From JADJOY01 sp016713535 [NCBI: Deltaproteobacteria bacterium] (lineage in GTDB: Bacteria; JADJOY01): DNA of 64,000 nt. The stretch lies in contig JADJOY010000020.1 of NCBI GenBank assembly GCA_016713535.1, positions 124,001 through 188,000 on the forward strand, in the 5' to 3' direction. A program made the position numbers and the translations under genes. Below are positions 26,944 through 36,814 of this stretch, in pieces (positions within the stretch are counted from its first letter, which is position 1; every line of letters starts with the position of its first letter). The notes beneath the pieces are model-generated. The model ran no database searches and was not told the DNA's origin. It saw only the letters and a program-made list of their open reading frames with translations.

Positions 26944-29787
26944 TCAGCGCCGGCGCAGCCGCCGCGCGACCACGACCGGCACGCCCAGCACCGCGAGCCA
27001 CGCGGAGGCCGCGGCGGCATTCGTCGCGCCACCGAACCGGCTCACGCCGCAGACTACCGGTCCCGGCTCCGCCGTCACCTGCACCACTCCTGGCAGCGTC
27101 ACGCCGCCGAACGCGTCGCGTACCACGAGGTCGTAGGCGCCGAGCTCGGCGCCCGCCGGCACGCTCACGGTGGCGCGCATCTGCGTCGAGCTGACGGACG
27201 TGACCGCGGGCGTGATCACGCTCGCGCCGCGCACCAGCCGGATCGACGCGCCGGCGGCGTGGAAGCGGGTGCCCGTGAGCACCACGTTGCGATCGGTCGC
27301 GACGCCGAGCTGGGTCGGCGACACGGCCGTCACCGCGAGCTTGGGATCGATCACCACCCGCACCATCCCGCCCTCGTTCTCGGCGACGAACGAGCGCGGC
27401 GACGCGATCGCGAAGTCCTTGCCGCCATCGCCGTCGAAGTCCGCGAGGGCGAGTGTCGCGCCGAACGCACCGCGGAGCGCCGTGTCGCGCAGGCTCCACA
27501 GCGCGTTGGTGGCGTTCGCCAGCACCGCGCCGCTCGGGAACGAGGCACCGCCCGCGAACAGGTACGCCGCGCCCGCCTCGAAGGTGGCGATCGAGTCCTT
27601 GCGCATCGGCTCGGTGACCCACAGCTCGTCGGCGCCGTCGCCGTTCAGGTCGACGAACGCGAGCCGGGCGCCGAGGCGCCCGAACGAGCTCTCGCCGTCG
27701 ATGCGGGTGGCCACCGAGAGCGCGCTCAGCGCCACGTCGCCGCTCAGCCCGTCCACCGACACCAGCGACACCGAGCCGGTCTGGGTGGTGCCATTGGGGG
27801 TGCCGACCGGCGAGCCGATCGCGAGCAGCTTCTGACCGTTGCCGCGCGGGTCACCGAAGGCGAGCGAAGCGCCCAGGTTGTCGAACTCGTCGCCGCCGGT
27901 GATCGTGAACACCGGCGTGGTCGACGCCGCGCCGCTCGCGAGGCCGGCGAGGTCGTAGGCAACGACCCGCCCCACCCCCTGAACCGAGCCGCTCTTCCAC
28001 TTGGGCGCGCCCACGATCAGGTGCGGGTGCGCCGGCGCGCCGAGGTCCGCGGCGATCACGTCGTAGCCGAGCCACGCCCAGTCCTGGCTGCCCGTGACCT
28101 TCCAGTCCGCCTGATTCACGTCCTTCGACGTGCCCGACGTGAAGCCCGCGCCGGCGCGGAACACCGCCACCAGCCCGCGCTGGCGGCCACCCGCACGCTC
28201 GTACGGCGTGGCGATCACCAGATCCGCGTGGCCCTCTCCATCGAGATCGGCGCCGAGCAGCCTGTAGCCGAGGTTGGTGTAGGTGCCGGTGGTGGTGAGG
28301 GTGACGTCGGGCGAGGTCGAGAGACCGCCTCCGGGTTGACCGAAGTAGACGAGCACGCGGCCGTGGAAGCCGTAGCTCTGGGCGTCGGTGGTCGGCTGCG
28401 AGACCGCGAGGTCCGGACGGCCATCGGCGTTGAGGTCGACGATCGCGACCGCCCAGCCGAAGCGGCCGTACGAGAGATCTCCGGTGAGCGTGAGGTCGGC
28501 GCCGCCGCTGGTCAGATCGAGGGACTGGTGGCCCGTGACGGTGCGGCCGTAGAGGACCCGCACCCGGCCGATCTGCGGACCACCGACCACGTTGTAGCCC
28601 GGCGAGCCGACGACCAGGTCGTCCTTGCCGTCGCCATTCAGGTCGCCACTGGCGAGGCTCGAGCCGAGGTAGCCCATCGGATCCGCGGCGGTGAGGGTGA
28701 GCGAGCGGTCCTCGCCGAGCGGCGAGACCGCCGCCTGGATCGTCGGCTCGCGGGAGGCCTCTGCGGTGACGTGGCTGACGTACACACCGCGCCCGGTCTC
28801 GCGCACCGAGACGCCGAGGCGGCGCAGCTCGTCGAGGTTGCGAGGCACCTGGCTCACCCCGAGCTTCGCGAGGGCGCTCTTCAGCGCCGCGCCGTCCGTC
28901 GCGTGATCGTCGCAACGGTGGGTGGCGGACTCCGTGTGCAGCTCGGCGGCCATCTTGGCCACCGGCGCCGAGGTACCGCTGCGCATCCACGAGATCATCG
29001 GATCCCAGTTGAAGGCGGTCTGGATGCCGATGTCGTCCACACCACCGACGAAGTAGTCCTGGTAGTGGTCCGCGAGGACGGGCGACTTCTCGGCGTACGG
29101 GCCCACCAGCAGGCCACCGCCGAGCCGGATGGCACGCTGCTCGAGCGCCATCAGCCCGGTGCCGAGGGCGAGATCCCCGGCGGTGATGTCCGGGTAGCCG
29201 ACGCGCGCGAAGATCGCGCTGACGTCGTTCGCCGGCACGTACCAGGGGGACGCGGTCCAGTCGAGCGATAGCTCGCAGCCCGCCATGAAGTCGCCGCCGG
29301 TGTCGGTGTTCGAGTGCGCGGCGCCCCAGTCGTTCTGGAACTCCTGGGCCGAAGCGACGTCGATGAGCCCCTCCTGGACGCCCCCGAGACCGTGCCAGTC
29401 GAGGTAGGCGATCCAGTGGCTGCGCATGCCGAGGAGGAAGGTCGCGAGCTTCTGGGTCTCGGCGTCCCACGGCAGCGGGTAGGTTTCGTGCACGTAGTTA
29501 CCGGCTACCTCGTGGAACGGGGGCCAGTGGGCGTCCTCGGCCGCGTTGGGCTGGCCGAAGGCGTAACCCCAGTCGGGGAATGCGGCGCCGGCCTGGAGAG
29601 CGTCGGGGTTGGCGAGGATCCAGTCGCGCGCGGTCGGGTCCACGCCCGACACGAACCAGCGCGCGGCTCGGTTGGCGCCTTCGGCGTGGGTGGTGATACC
29701 GGCGGCGTGGGACCGCTCGGCGAGGCCCGCGAGGGCGAGGACGGCGAACACCGCCGTGGCCGGGACGAACCGGTGGAATCGGGACAT
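26944..29787 (-). CDS. GPI-PLD-like secreted phospholipase: zinc PLC domain plus FG-GAP propeller and IPT/TIG domain
   Basis: This 947-residue secreted protein has, in order: a signal peptide (to SHAAG, about residue 30); a zinc-dependent phospholipase C-like domain (GITTHAEGANRAARWFV, HWPPFHEVAGNYVHE, MRSHWIAYLDWHG, ATHRCDDHATDG supplying His/Asp ligands); an integrin-like propeller with several FG-GAP repeats (DLNGDGKDDLVVGSPG, DLNADGRPDLAVSQP, DLDGEGHADLVIATP, DFDGDGGKDFAIASP); an IPT/TIG domain (SPTQLGVATDRNVVLTGTRF); and a C-terminal sorting-type tail (VCGVSRFGG, hydrophobic helix, RRLRRR). The layout parallels mammalian GPI-specific phospholipase D. GAGGAG precedes ATG 29787. Confidence 0.82.
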   Translation of the reverse strand: MSRFHRFVPATAVFAVLALAGLAERSHAAGITTHAEGANRAARWFVSGVDPTARDWILANPDALQAGAAFPDWGYAFGQPNAAEDAHWPPFHEVAGNYVHETYPLPWDAETQKLATFLLGMRSHWIAYLDWHGLGGVQEGLIDVASAQEFQNDWGAAHSNTDTGGDFMAGCELSLDWTASPWYVPANDVSAIFARVGYPDITAGDLALGTGLMALEQRAIRLGGGLLVGPYAEKSPVLADHYQDYFVGGVDDIGIQTAFNWDPMISWMRSGTSAPVAKMAAELHTESATHRCDDHATDGAALKSALAKLGVSQVPRNLDELRRLGVSVRETGRGVYVSHVTAEASREPTIQAAVSPLGEDRSLTLTAADPMGYLGSSLASGDLNGDGKDDLVVGSPGYNVVGGPQIGRVRVLYGRTVTGHQSLDLTSGGADLTLTGDLSYGRFGWAVAIVDLNADGRPDLAVSQPTTDAQSYGFHGRVLVYFGQPGGGLSTSPDVTLTTTGTYTNLGYRLLGADLDGEGHADLVIATPYERAGGRQRGLVAVFRAGAGFTSGTSKDVNQADWKVTGSQDWAWLGYDVIAADLGAPAHPHLIVGAPKWKSGSVQGVGRVVAYDLAGLASGAASTTPVFTITGGDEFDNLGASLAFGDPRGNGQKLLAIGSPVGTPNGTTQTGSVSLVSVDGLSGDVALSALSVATRIDGESSFGRLGARLAFVDLNGDGADELWVTEPMRKDSIATFEAGAAYLFAGGASFPSGAVLANATNALWSLRDTALRGAFGATLALADFDGDGGKDFAIASPRSFVAENEGGMVRVVIDPKLAVTAVSPTQLGVATDRNVVLTGTRFHAAGASIRLVRGASVITPAVTSVSSTQMRATVSVPAGAELGAYDLVVRDAFGGVTLPGVVQVTAEPGPVVCGVSRFGGATNAAAASAWLAVLGVPVVVARRLRRR

Positions 29788-29910
29788 GAAACTCCTCGTG
29801 GGCTGGCGACGCAGCGTGTCGAACGAGCTTCTCATGCGCGCCGGAAACACCGCAAACCCCCGCGCCCGAGCGGAGTTGGCGACACCCAACCACCGGTCCC
29901 CAAAGGCGAA

Positions 29911-29940
29911 CCGCCGCCGGGGTGATGCTCCCGGCGGCGG
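29911..29940 (-). terminator. Terminator-like hairpin after htpX
   Basis: The 11-bp arms CCGCCGCCGGG (29911-29921) and CCCGGCGGCGG (29930-29940) are perfectly complementary, with an 8-base loop. On the minus strand it follows the HtpX stop by 32 bases and is followed by TTCGCCTTT. It separates htpX from the phospholipase gene. Confidence 0.55.
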
Positions 29941-29972
29941 TCCGAGACGAGACAGGAACGAGGCGAATCCGC

Positions 29973-30884
29973 TCAGCGAGGAAGCTGCTCGAGCGCCGCG
30001 ATGCGCTCCTCGATGGGCGGGTGGGTCATGAAGAACCGCAAGAAGCCACGCGTCTGGCCGCCGCGGATCCCGAACGCCTGGACCGACTTCGGCAGCTCGC
30101 TCGGCGCCTCGTGGAAGGCCGCGAGCCGGCGCAGCGCCGAGATCATCGGCGCCTTGCCGGTGAGCGAGGCCGCACCCGCGTCGGCGCGGAACTCTCGCCG
30201 CCGGCTGTAGCTCGCCACGATCATGCTGGCGAAGATCCCGAACACCAGGTCGAGGACCATGACCGTCATCATGTAGCCCACGCCCGGCCCGTGGTCGTCC
30301 TCGTTGCGCAGCACGACCCGGTCGATCACCCAGCCCACGGCACGGGCCAGCACGATCACGAAGGTGTTCACGACGCCCTGGACGAGCGCCAAGGTCACCA
30401 TGTCGCCGTTGGCGACGTGCGAGACCTCGTGGGCGAGGACAGCCTCGACCTCGCGCTTGTCCATGGTCTCGAGCAGGCCCTCGCTGACCGCGACCAGCGC
30501 CGAGTTGCGGCTCATGCCGGTCGCGAACGCGTTCGGCTCGGGGGACGGGAAGACCGCCACCTCCGGCGTGCCGATCCCGGCGGCGTTGGCCTGGCGGCGG
30601 ACCGTCTCGACGAGCCACATCTCGGCGTTGCTGCGCGGCTCGTCGATCACGCGGGCGCCGGTGGCCCACTTCGCCATCTTCTTCGAGATCGCGAGCGAGA
30701 TCAGCGAGCCACCGAAGCCGAACACCGCCGCGAAGGCCACGAGCGACTTCCAGTCGAGGCCGCCCGTGGCGGTCAGGTAGCCCTGGATCCCGAGCAGGTT
30801 CAGCACCAGACCGAGCAGCACCAGGACCGCGAGGTTGGTGGCGAGGAAGAGGAAAATCCGTTTGGCGTAGATCTTGGCGTTCAT
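29973..30884 (-). CDS. htpX: HtpX-family membrane zinc metalloprotease (copy 1)
   Basis: This 303-residue M48 protease does quality control of cytoplasmic-membrane proteins. Two N-terminal helices ([19 protein letters not shown] and one at [19 protein letters not shown]) precede the catalytic HEVSH motif at about residue 152. A second helix pair follows, then [14 protein letters not shown], which carries the third zinc ligand Glu. C-terminal [15 protein letters not shown] is standard. AAGGAGGG is upstream of ATG 30884. A paralogue lies 227 bases upstream in the same direction. Confidence 0.95.
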   Translation of the reverse strand: MNAKIYAKRIFLFLATNLAVLVLLGLVLNLLGIQGYLTATGGLDWKSLVAFAAVFGFGGSLISLAISKKMAKWATGARVIDEPRSNAEMWLVETVRRQANAAGIGTPEVAVFPSPEPNAFATGMSRNSALVAVSEGLLETMDKREVEAVLAHEVSHVANGDMVTLALVQGVVNTFVIVLARAVGWVIDRVVLRNEDDHGPGVGYMMTVMVLDLVFGIFASMIVASYSRRREFRADAGAASLTGKAPMISALRRLAAFHEAPSELPKSVQAFGIRGGQTRGFLRFFMTHPPIEERIAALEQLPR

Positions 30885-30974
30885 GGTTCGCCCTCCTTCC
30901 AGGCGAGGTCTCGAGTTCGACGGCGCCCAACCTAAGGACGGGCAACACCTCGGGCAAATAGATAATCTGCCAGT

Positions 30975-30999
30975 AATACATCGATTACGACGATGTATT
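30975..30999. promoter_or_regulatory. Perfect AT-rich palindrome upstream of htpX
   Basis: AATACATCG (30975-30983) and CGATGTATT (30991-30999) are perfect inverted arms around a 7-base spacer, in an unusually AT-rich stretch (30955-31000) 90 bases upstream of the htpX start. It could be an operator for a stress regulator or the terminator of the upstream gene; the long distance from a T-run favours an operator. Confidence 0.45.
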
Positions 31000-31111
31000 C
31001 AGCGCGACGAACGCAACCGACGCGCGGCGCAGGCTGCGGGCCGTAGACGGGCCCTCCCCACGCAGCCGGAGCGGCAGATCGTAGGGGCGAGGCCTGTCCC
31101 CGCCCGCGGGC

Positions 31112-32035
31112 TCAGTTCGCCGGTAACGCTTCCAGCGCCGCGATCCGATCCTCGATCGGCGGGTGCGAGAGCAGGAGTGAACCCAGGATCGCTCGGCCGC
31201 CGCCGCGGATCCCGAACGCGGCGAGCGACTCCGGCATCTCGCCGGGGCGCGGTGCGCCGGCCAGGCGGGCGAGCGCCGCGATCATCGGCTCCTTGCCGCG
31301 CAGCGCCGCGGAGCCGGCGTCGGCGCGGAACTCGCGGCGGCGGCTGTACCACATGACGATGAGGGTCGCGAGGATGCCGAGGAACATCTGGCTCACCATG
31401 ACCGTGAGGTGATAGCCGAGCCCGCCGCCGTAGTAGCCGCGGTCATCGTCGTCGCGCCGCCCCGAGAGCGCCGAGTCGACGACCAGTCCGACCACGTGCG
31501 AGAGGAAGATCACGAAGGTGTTCACGACCCCCTGGAGCAGCGCGAGCGTCACCATGTCGCCGTTGGCGACGTGCGAGATCTCGTGGCCGAGAACGGCCTC
31601 GATCTCGCTCTTGTTCATCGAGCGCAGCAGCCCGGCGCTGACGGCCACGAGCGCGTGATCGCGTCGCGCGCCCGTGGCGAACGCGTTGGGCTGCTCGGAC
31701 GGGAAGATCGCGACGTCCGGCCTACCGATGCCGGCGTCCCGAGCGAGCCGCTCGACGGTCTGCACCAGCCACGCCTCGGCCTCGTTGCGCGGCGACTCGA
31801 TCACCTGCGCGCGGACCGACATCCGCGCCATGGTCTTCGAGAGGAGGAGCGAGATGATCGAGCCCGCCATGCCGAAGATCCCGGCGTAGACCAGCATCCC
31901 CACGTAGTTCACGTGGACGCCCGAGCGCCACAGCCACTGATCGATCCCGAGCACCCGGACCACCAGGCCGAGCAGCGCCACCACGGCGAGGTTGGTGAGC
32001 AGGAAGAAGAAGATGCGCCGGCCGTACGCGAGCAT
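31112..32035 (-). CDS. htpX: HtpX-family membrane zinc metalloprotease (copy 2)
   Basis: This second M48 HtpX-like protease of 307 residues has HEISH at about residue 151, the downstream Glu in EFRADAGSAALRGK, and the same helix layout as the copy at 29973. The two are clearly paralogous along their whole length (for example [18 protein letters not shown] in this copy and [18 protein letters not shown] in the other) but differ at many positions, so the tandem duplication is old or was inherited as a pair. A REP-like unit at about 31080 lies just past its stop. Confidence 0.94.
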   Translation of the reverse strand: MLAYGRRIFFFLLTNLAVVALLGLVVRVLGIDQWLWRSGVHVNYVGMLVYAGIFGMAGSIISLLLSKTMARMSVRAQVIESPRNEAEAWLVQTVERLARDAGIGRPDVAIFPSEQPNAFATGARRDHALVAVSAGLLRSMNKSEIEAVLGHEISHVANGDMVTLALLQGVVNTFVIFLSHVVGLVVDSALSGRRDDDDRGYYGGGLGYHLTVMVSQMFLGILATLIVMWYSRRREFRADAGSAALRGKEPMIAALARLAGAPRPGEMPESLAAFGIRGGGRAILGSLLLSHPPIEDRIAALEALPAN

Positions 32036-32577
32036 CGAGCACCTCGTCGGGGGGCGGAGCCAGGCGGGATCCCGCTACGCCACCGTGAGCAAGTTACAAC
32101 CGAGCCAACTTAGACGCGCGGCGCCCGAACGCAATCGGGTGGGCCGCGAGACGACGCACTCAGGGCAGGTCGAGCGAGCAGAGCGACGCTCGATCCGAAT
32201 CCAGGCGCTGCATCAGGCACGGCCAGCTGGCGCGCGAAGTCGAAACGACAACGACCAGGCGACCGCCGCGAGGACGATTCGTCACCGCCCGGCGGATCCG
32301 GAACCATCGCGGAGAGCGCATCATCACACGCTACGGAGCGGTTCCAAGCGACCACGTCGCGAGGCCTCCGAGCCGCGTCGAACGTTACGGTCCGGAACCG
32401 AGACGCCGCCCCTGCGGCAACGAGGGAACGTTACTACGTGTAGTGCATGTTCTTTTTGGGAACCGATGCGCCAGGCCAATTGGCACGGCCCGTGAAGCCC
32501 CTGACGCCGCGCCGGATCGCTACGTACCACCGAGCGGTCGCAGAAGCCGGCCCTGAAACGGGCTCGCGGGAGGACGG
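32036..32577. other. Intergenic control region of the prenyl/pyrimidine cluster
   Basis: This 542-base gap separates the minus-strand htpX copy from the plus-strand cluster and should hold the promoters of both. No gene is supported. The clearest element is an interrupted palindrome at 32426-32452: outer arms GAAC/GTTC and inner arms ACTAC (32433-32437) / GTAGT (32440-32444). A T-run (tcttttt) follows at 32451. I could not pick a convincing -35/-10 pair. Confidence 0.5.
32426..32452. promoter_or_regulatory. Interrupted palindrome upstream of the cluster
   Basis: The inner half-sites ACTAC-gt-GTAGT are perfectly symmetric, and outer GAAC...GTTC adds symmetry one turn out. The element sits about 125 bases before the UbiA start. 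A regulator binding here could control the whole 12.6-kb cluster. Assignment is inference. Confidence 0.4.
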
Positions 32578-33420
32578 GTGCCGCAGCAACTGCGACGTTA
32601 CCTGCGCGTAATGCGCGTCCAGGACGCGCTCTATTCGCTGCCGCTCCTCATCGCCTCGTTTCGCCTCGTGGGCCACTGGCCGGACGTTCGCACCATCGTG
32701 CTCATGGTCGTGGCGCTGGTGTGCGGACGCGTCGCCGCCCTCGTGCTCAACCGCTGGATCGATCGCGAGCTCGACGCCCGTAATCCCCGCACTCGGGATC
32801 GTGAGCTCGCCGCCGGGCACGTGAGCTCGGGCGAGGCGCTCGCGATGCTGGCGGTGTTGCTCGGCACGTGCACCGGGTGCCTGTACGCGCTCGCCCCACG
32901 CCTCGCGGCGTTGTTCCCGATCGCGCTCGGGATCTTCGTCCTCTACCCGTACCTGAAGCGCTTCACCTGGGCCTGCAACCTCTTCGTCGGGATCCAGCTC
33001 AGCATCATCCCGCTGTGGATCTGGATCGTGTTCCACGACCGGCTCCCGAGCCTCCCGCTCTGGACGTACGCGCTCTTCATCGTCGCCTGGGGCACCGGCT
33101 TCGAGGTGATCTACGCGATGGCCGACGCCGAGTCCGACCGCGAGATCGGAGTCCACTCCATCCCGGTCCGCTTCGGTCTCGAAGGCGCTCGCCGCGCCGC
33201 CACGGCGGCGTTCGTGATCGCGCTGGCGATGATCGCGACCTGCACGCTCTCGCTCGGGGCCACACGCCTCAGCGTGGCGTGCGTGGCGCTGCTCGGCGTG
33301 ACGTTCACGACCGAGCTCTGGCTCTCGAGTCGCGGCCGTTACATCCAGGCCGCGCACGTGGTGAACGGCGCCGTCAGCACCGTGTCGATGGGTGCCGTGC
33401 TCTTGGCGCGCGGCCTCTAG
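32578..33420 (+). CDS. UbiA-family prenyltransferase
   Basis: This 280-residue membrane prenyltransferase has about eight helices. Both Asp-rich magnesium/diphosphate motifs are present: LNRWIDRELDARNPRT (N58, D62, D66) and YAMADAESDREIG (D183, D187), followed by HSIPVRFG as in 4-hydroxybenzoate/MqnP-type enzymes. It transfers a prenyl chain from a diphosphate donor to an aromatic or heteroaromatic acceptor. GTG 32578 is preceded by GGGAGGAC. It is the first gene of the cluster, and a prenyl diphosphate synthase follows 43 bases later. Menaquinone-type prenylation is the main alternative role. Confidence 0.88.
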   Translation: MPQQLRRYLRVMRVQDALYSLPLLIASFRLVGHWPDVRTIVLMVVALVCGRVAALVLNRWIDRELDARNPRTRDRELAAGHVSSGEALAMLAVLLGTCTGCLYALAPRLAALFPIALGIFVLYPYLKRFTWACNLFVGIQLSIIPLWIWIVFHDRLPSLPLWTYALFIVAWGTGFEVIYAMADAESDREIGVHSIPVRFGLEGARRAATAAFVIALAMIATCTLSLGATRLSVACVALLGVTFTTELWLSSRGRYIQAAHVVNGAVSTVSMGAVLLARGL

Positions 33421-33463
33421 GCGAGGCGTGAGCGGCGCGACCCGGCGGAAGGGCGGAAAACAG

Positions 33464-34540
33464 ATGAATCCTGTCGTCGAATCGGCGCCCGTGACTGGAC
33501 GCAGTGCCCCTCTTCCGGTGGCGCTCGACGCCGGCTCCCGGGCCTTTCTGGATCGGCTCGATGGCGCGCTGCGCTCGCTCCTCGATGCCGCCCCGACCGA
33601 GGTCCGCGACGTGCTGCTCCCCCGCCTCACCGGGGACGGCAAGCGGCTTCGTCCGCTACTCGTCCACCTGGCGGGTGCGTTCGGTGACGGAACCGTCGAG
33701 CACCTGGTGGGGATCGGCCTGGTGATGGAGCTCATCCACACCGCGTCGCTCTTCCACGACGACGTCATGGACCGCTCCGAGACCCGGCGCGGCCGCCCCA
33801 CGCTCCACCAGAGCCACGGCTCCGAGGTGGCGGTGTTCGCGGGCGCCTATCTGCTCCAGGAGGCGATCCACGTCGTCCACCACCTGCCCGCCCTGCCGGA
33901 AGCCACGGCCGTCGGGGTCCGCGACGCCGTGAGCCGCGCGGCCCTCGACCTGTGCACCGGTCAACTCTCGGAGATCCTGCACATCGGCAACGCCAACCTC
34001 GAGGCGACCGAGCACTGGAGCACCATCGAGCGCAAGACCGCCTCACTCTTCGAAGCGTCGTGCCGCATGGCCGCGCTCGCCACCAACGGCCCGGTCGAGA
34101 CGCTGAGCGCGTTCGGTCACCGCTTCGGCGTCCTCTATCAGCTCCTCGACGACGTCCGCGACGTCGCGTGCACCGAGGCGGAGCTGGGCAAGGCGCCAGG
34201 CTCCGACTTGCGAAGCGGCACCTACACGCTGCCCATCCTCTCCGCTCTCGCAACCGACGACGAGAGTGGGCGGGCGCTGCGCCTGCTGCTGACGAGCCGG
34301 AGCGGCAAGCTCGCGCCCCCGGAGCTCGACCGCGCGATCGAGTTGCTTCGCGCGGCGGGCGGGATCGAGCGCGCGCTCGAGCGCAGCGAGGCGCTCGGCC
34401 GCTCGGCGTGCGCGGCGCTGGCCGAGCTCCCCGAGAACGGGGCGCGCGCCGAGCTCGAGGCGCTCGTCGACGGGCTGCTAGCACAGGCTCGCCACGTCGC
34501 TGCCCGGTTCACGAATCTCGGAAAGGTGGCCTCCGCATGA
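33464..34540 (+). CDS. Polyprenyl diphosphate synthase
   Basis: This 358-residue trans-isoprenyl diphosphate synthase has an intact first Asp-rich motif, LFHDDVMDRSETRRGRPT (DDVMD at 99-103), and second motif, YQLLDDVRDVA (DDVRD at 229-233). The GDGKRLRPLLV block binds isopentenyl diphosphate. Chain length cannot be fixed by eye. It presumably supplies the donor for the UbiA enzyme and the substrate chain for the geranylgeranyl-reductase-like enzyme. The stop overlaps the next ATG (ATGA). Confidence 0.92.
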   Translation: MNPVVESAPVTGRSAPLPVALDAGSRAFLDRLDGALRSLLDAAPTEVRDVLLPRLTGDGKRLRPLLVHLAGAFGDGTVEHLVGIGLVMELIHTASLFHDDVMDRSETRRGRPTLHQSHGSEVAVFAGAYLLQEAIHVVHHLPALPEATAVGVRDAVSRAALDLCTGQLSEILHIGNANLEATEHWSTIERKTASLFEASCRMAALATNGPVETLSAFGHRFGVLYQLLDDVRDVACTEAELGKAPGSDLRSGTYTLPILSALATDDESGRALRLLLTSRSGKLAPPELDRAIELLRAAGGIERALERSEALGRSACAALAELPENGARAELEALVDGLLAQARHVAARFTNLGKVASA

Positions 34541-36814
34541 GCCAGGCGCCCTGCCTCCAGTACGACGTGGTCGTGATCGGCGCCGGCCCGTCGGGCTGTT
34601 CGACCGCGTTCCACCTCGCGCATCGCGGCTACCGGGTCCTGATCGTCGAGAAGGACACGCTGCCGCGCGAGAAGGTCTGTGGCGACGGGCTCACCCGCCG
34701 TTCGCTGGCGGCGCTGCGCAACCTGGGGATCCACGAGCTGCCGGGCATGCACAAGGTGCACGGCATCCGGATCCGCGACGATCGCTGCCGGTTCGACCGT
34801 CGCGTCACCTTTCGGCCCGATGCCTCGGGGATCGACTACGGCGTCGTCGTGCCGCGCTTCACCCTCGACCATCACGTCCTCCAGGCGGCCCTCGGGCAGG
34901 GCGCCGAGTGCTGGATGGAGACCACCGCGTTGCGCTTTCTTCCCGACGACGAAGGGCGCCCGCACCGCGTCGTCGTGGAGCGAGGCGGAAACGAGGTCGA
35001 GATCGAGGCGCGCTACTTCGTGGTGTCGGAGGGATCGGTCGGCCGCTTCGGGAACCTGTTCCAGAAGCACGCGCGCAAGCCCTACGACCTGATGTTCGCG
35101 GTCCGTCAGTACGTCCACGGGGTTCCGGGGATGGAGCCCTACTTCGACGTCATCATGCCGATCACCCACCGGGGGCTCGTCGCGCCGGGCTATGGCTGGG
35201 TGTTCCCGGTATCCGACGACGTCGCGAACGTGGGCGTGGGGATCGCCTACGGCACGGGCTTCGACTCCAAGATCGGCGTTCGCACCGTCTACGAGGAGTT
35301 CCCTGCGCGCCCTGGCGCTGCGCGACGAGCGCTTCGCCGAGACCAGCGGCGTGACGTGCACGCCACTGGTGGGCGCGCCACTGCGGATCGGGGTGGTGGC
35401 GGGCGACACGGTGGCGCCGGGGCTGCTCGCCACCGGCGACGCCGCGGCCCTGGTCAACCCGTTCAACGGCGAGGGCATCTCCTACGCGCTCGAGAGTGGC
35501 GAGCTCGCGGGCGAGGCGCTCGACCGCGCGTTCCGCGACGGTCGCGAGACGCCGGACCTCTACCCGGACCTGTTGCGGGCCCGCTACCGGCGCCACGTCC
35601 GGCTGCGCGACGAGTTCCCCCGCATGTTCGGGATGGCGCGCCTCTACGACTGGCAGACTCCGAAGTCGAACGAGCACACCACCCCACGGCCGCCCGCCGA
35701 TGGAGTCCTCGCGCCCTGCCTGCGCGACGTGCTGAGCGATCACGAGCCGGGCAGCGGTGGCCCGCTCGGAGCGCTGCTGTGGTCGGGGTTGCGCACCGAC
35801 CCCGAGCTCGGCCCGATGCTCGCGAGGATCGACACCGAGGTCCTGGACGTGGCCGGCAGCCACACCCCCCTCTTCGGTGAGCTCGCGCTCTACGCGCGCG
35901 CCGGATTCCTCGGCCTTCCAGGCTGGCTGGCGATGTTGATCGTCAGCGCCGCGTCGCTCGACGAGCCCGCGGGTGAACGCGAGCGCGACCTCGCCGTCGC
36001 GGCCGAGCTGCTCGCGACCTCGACGCTGTTCCACGGCGACGTCCTGGGGGGGCCGTCGGGCCCATCGCTGGCGCGCGCCTATACGCCGATGTCGATCCTC
36101 CTCGGCGACACCTTGGTGGCGCGGCTCTTCGACGTCATGAACCGCCTCGACGCAGACACCCGCGCCACGCTCAGCACCGATTTCCGCGAGCACGTCGGCC
36201 GCCTGCTGGCGCGACGCGTGGTCGCCCGGGTCACCCTCGCCCCCGCCCAGGACGGTGGCGATCTCGCCAAGCTGGCGGGCCGGCTGGTGGCGCTGGCGTG
36301 CGGCTTCCGGGACGCGCCCGCGAGCGAGTCCCAGGCGCTCGTCACCTGGGCCGGCGCCCTGTCACGCGCGATGGAGCTCGCGCACGATGCGTGGATCGAC
36401 ATCGAGGGCCACGCGCTGGCGAGCGAGAACGAGCCGCTCTACCTGGCGCGACGCGGCTACCGCGTCGCTCACGCCTGGGAGGCGAAGGCGCGCGGCTACG
36501 ACCTCGTGGCGGCGCTCGAGAGCGCCACCTCCACCGAGGACCTGCAGCGCGCGGTCGGCGAGCTCGTGCACCGCGGCGCCTTCGACGCGGTGTTGAGGCG
36601 CGCTCGCGAGCTCGTCACGGGCGCCCGCACCGCGCTCGCGGGCGTGCCGCGCCGCCGCCGTGGCGAGTGGCTCGCGCGCCTCACCGACAACGTCTCGGAC
36701 GTGGTCGCGCGAGTCGAGCGCGCGGTGCGCGAACGCGCGCGGCCGTCCTCCGCCGCGCGCGCGACGCAGATCGCGAACGCGCTCCGTACTGGAATCCACC
36801 TGGAGGAAGATCGG
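34537..36814 (+). CDS. Geranylgeranyl-reductase-like flavoprotein joined to a degenerate prenyl-synthase domain; apparent frameshift
   Basis: The N-terminal FAD-binding motif is YDVVVIGAGPSGCSTAFHLA, followed by EKVCGDGLTRRSL as in geranylgeranyl reductases. The FAD-contact block GDAAALVNPFNGEGISYALE is in a second frame after about 35301, where an extra C in CCC accounts for the shift. After about residue 390 the frame continues into a helical domain like a polyprenyl synthase (LFHGDVLGG, SILLGDTLVARLFDVMNR) whose DDxxD motif is lost. No in-frame stop precedes ATG 36815, so this may be one polypeptide with the next gene; a TGA in another frame overlaps that ATG. It would saturate an isoprenoid chain. 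Confidence 0.75.

Noticed and set aside
29788-30981. 5' extension of the phospholipase reading frame through htpX
   Set aside because: The open frame continues to 30981, but the signal peptide and ribosome-binding site at 29787 define the start, and the extension is antisense-like to nothing but overlaps htpX in another frame.
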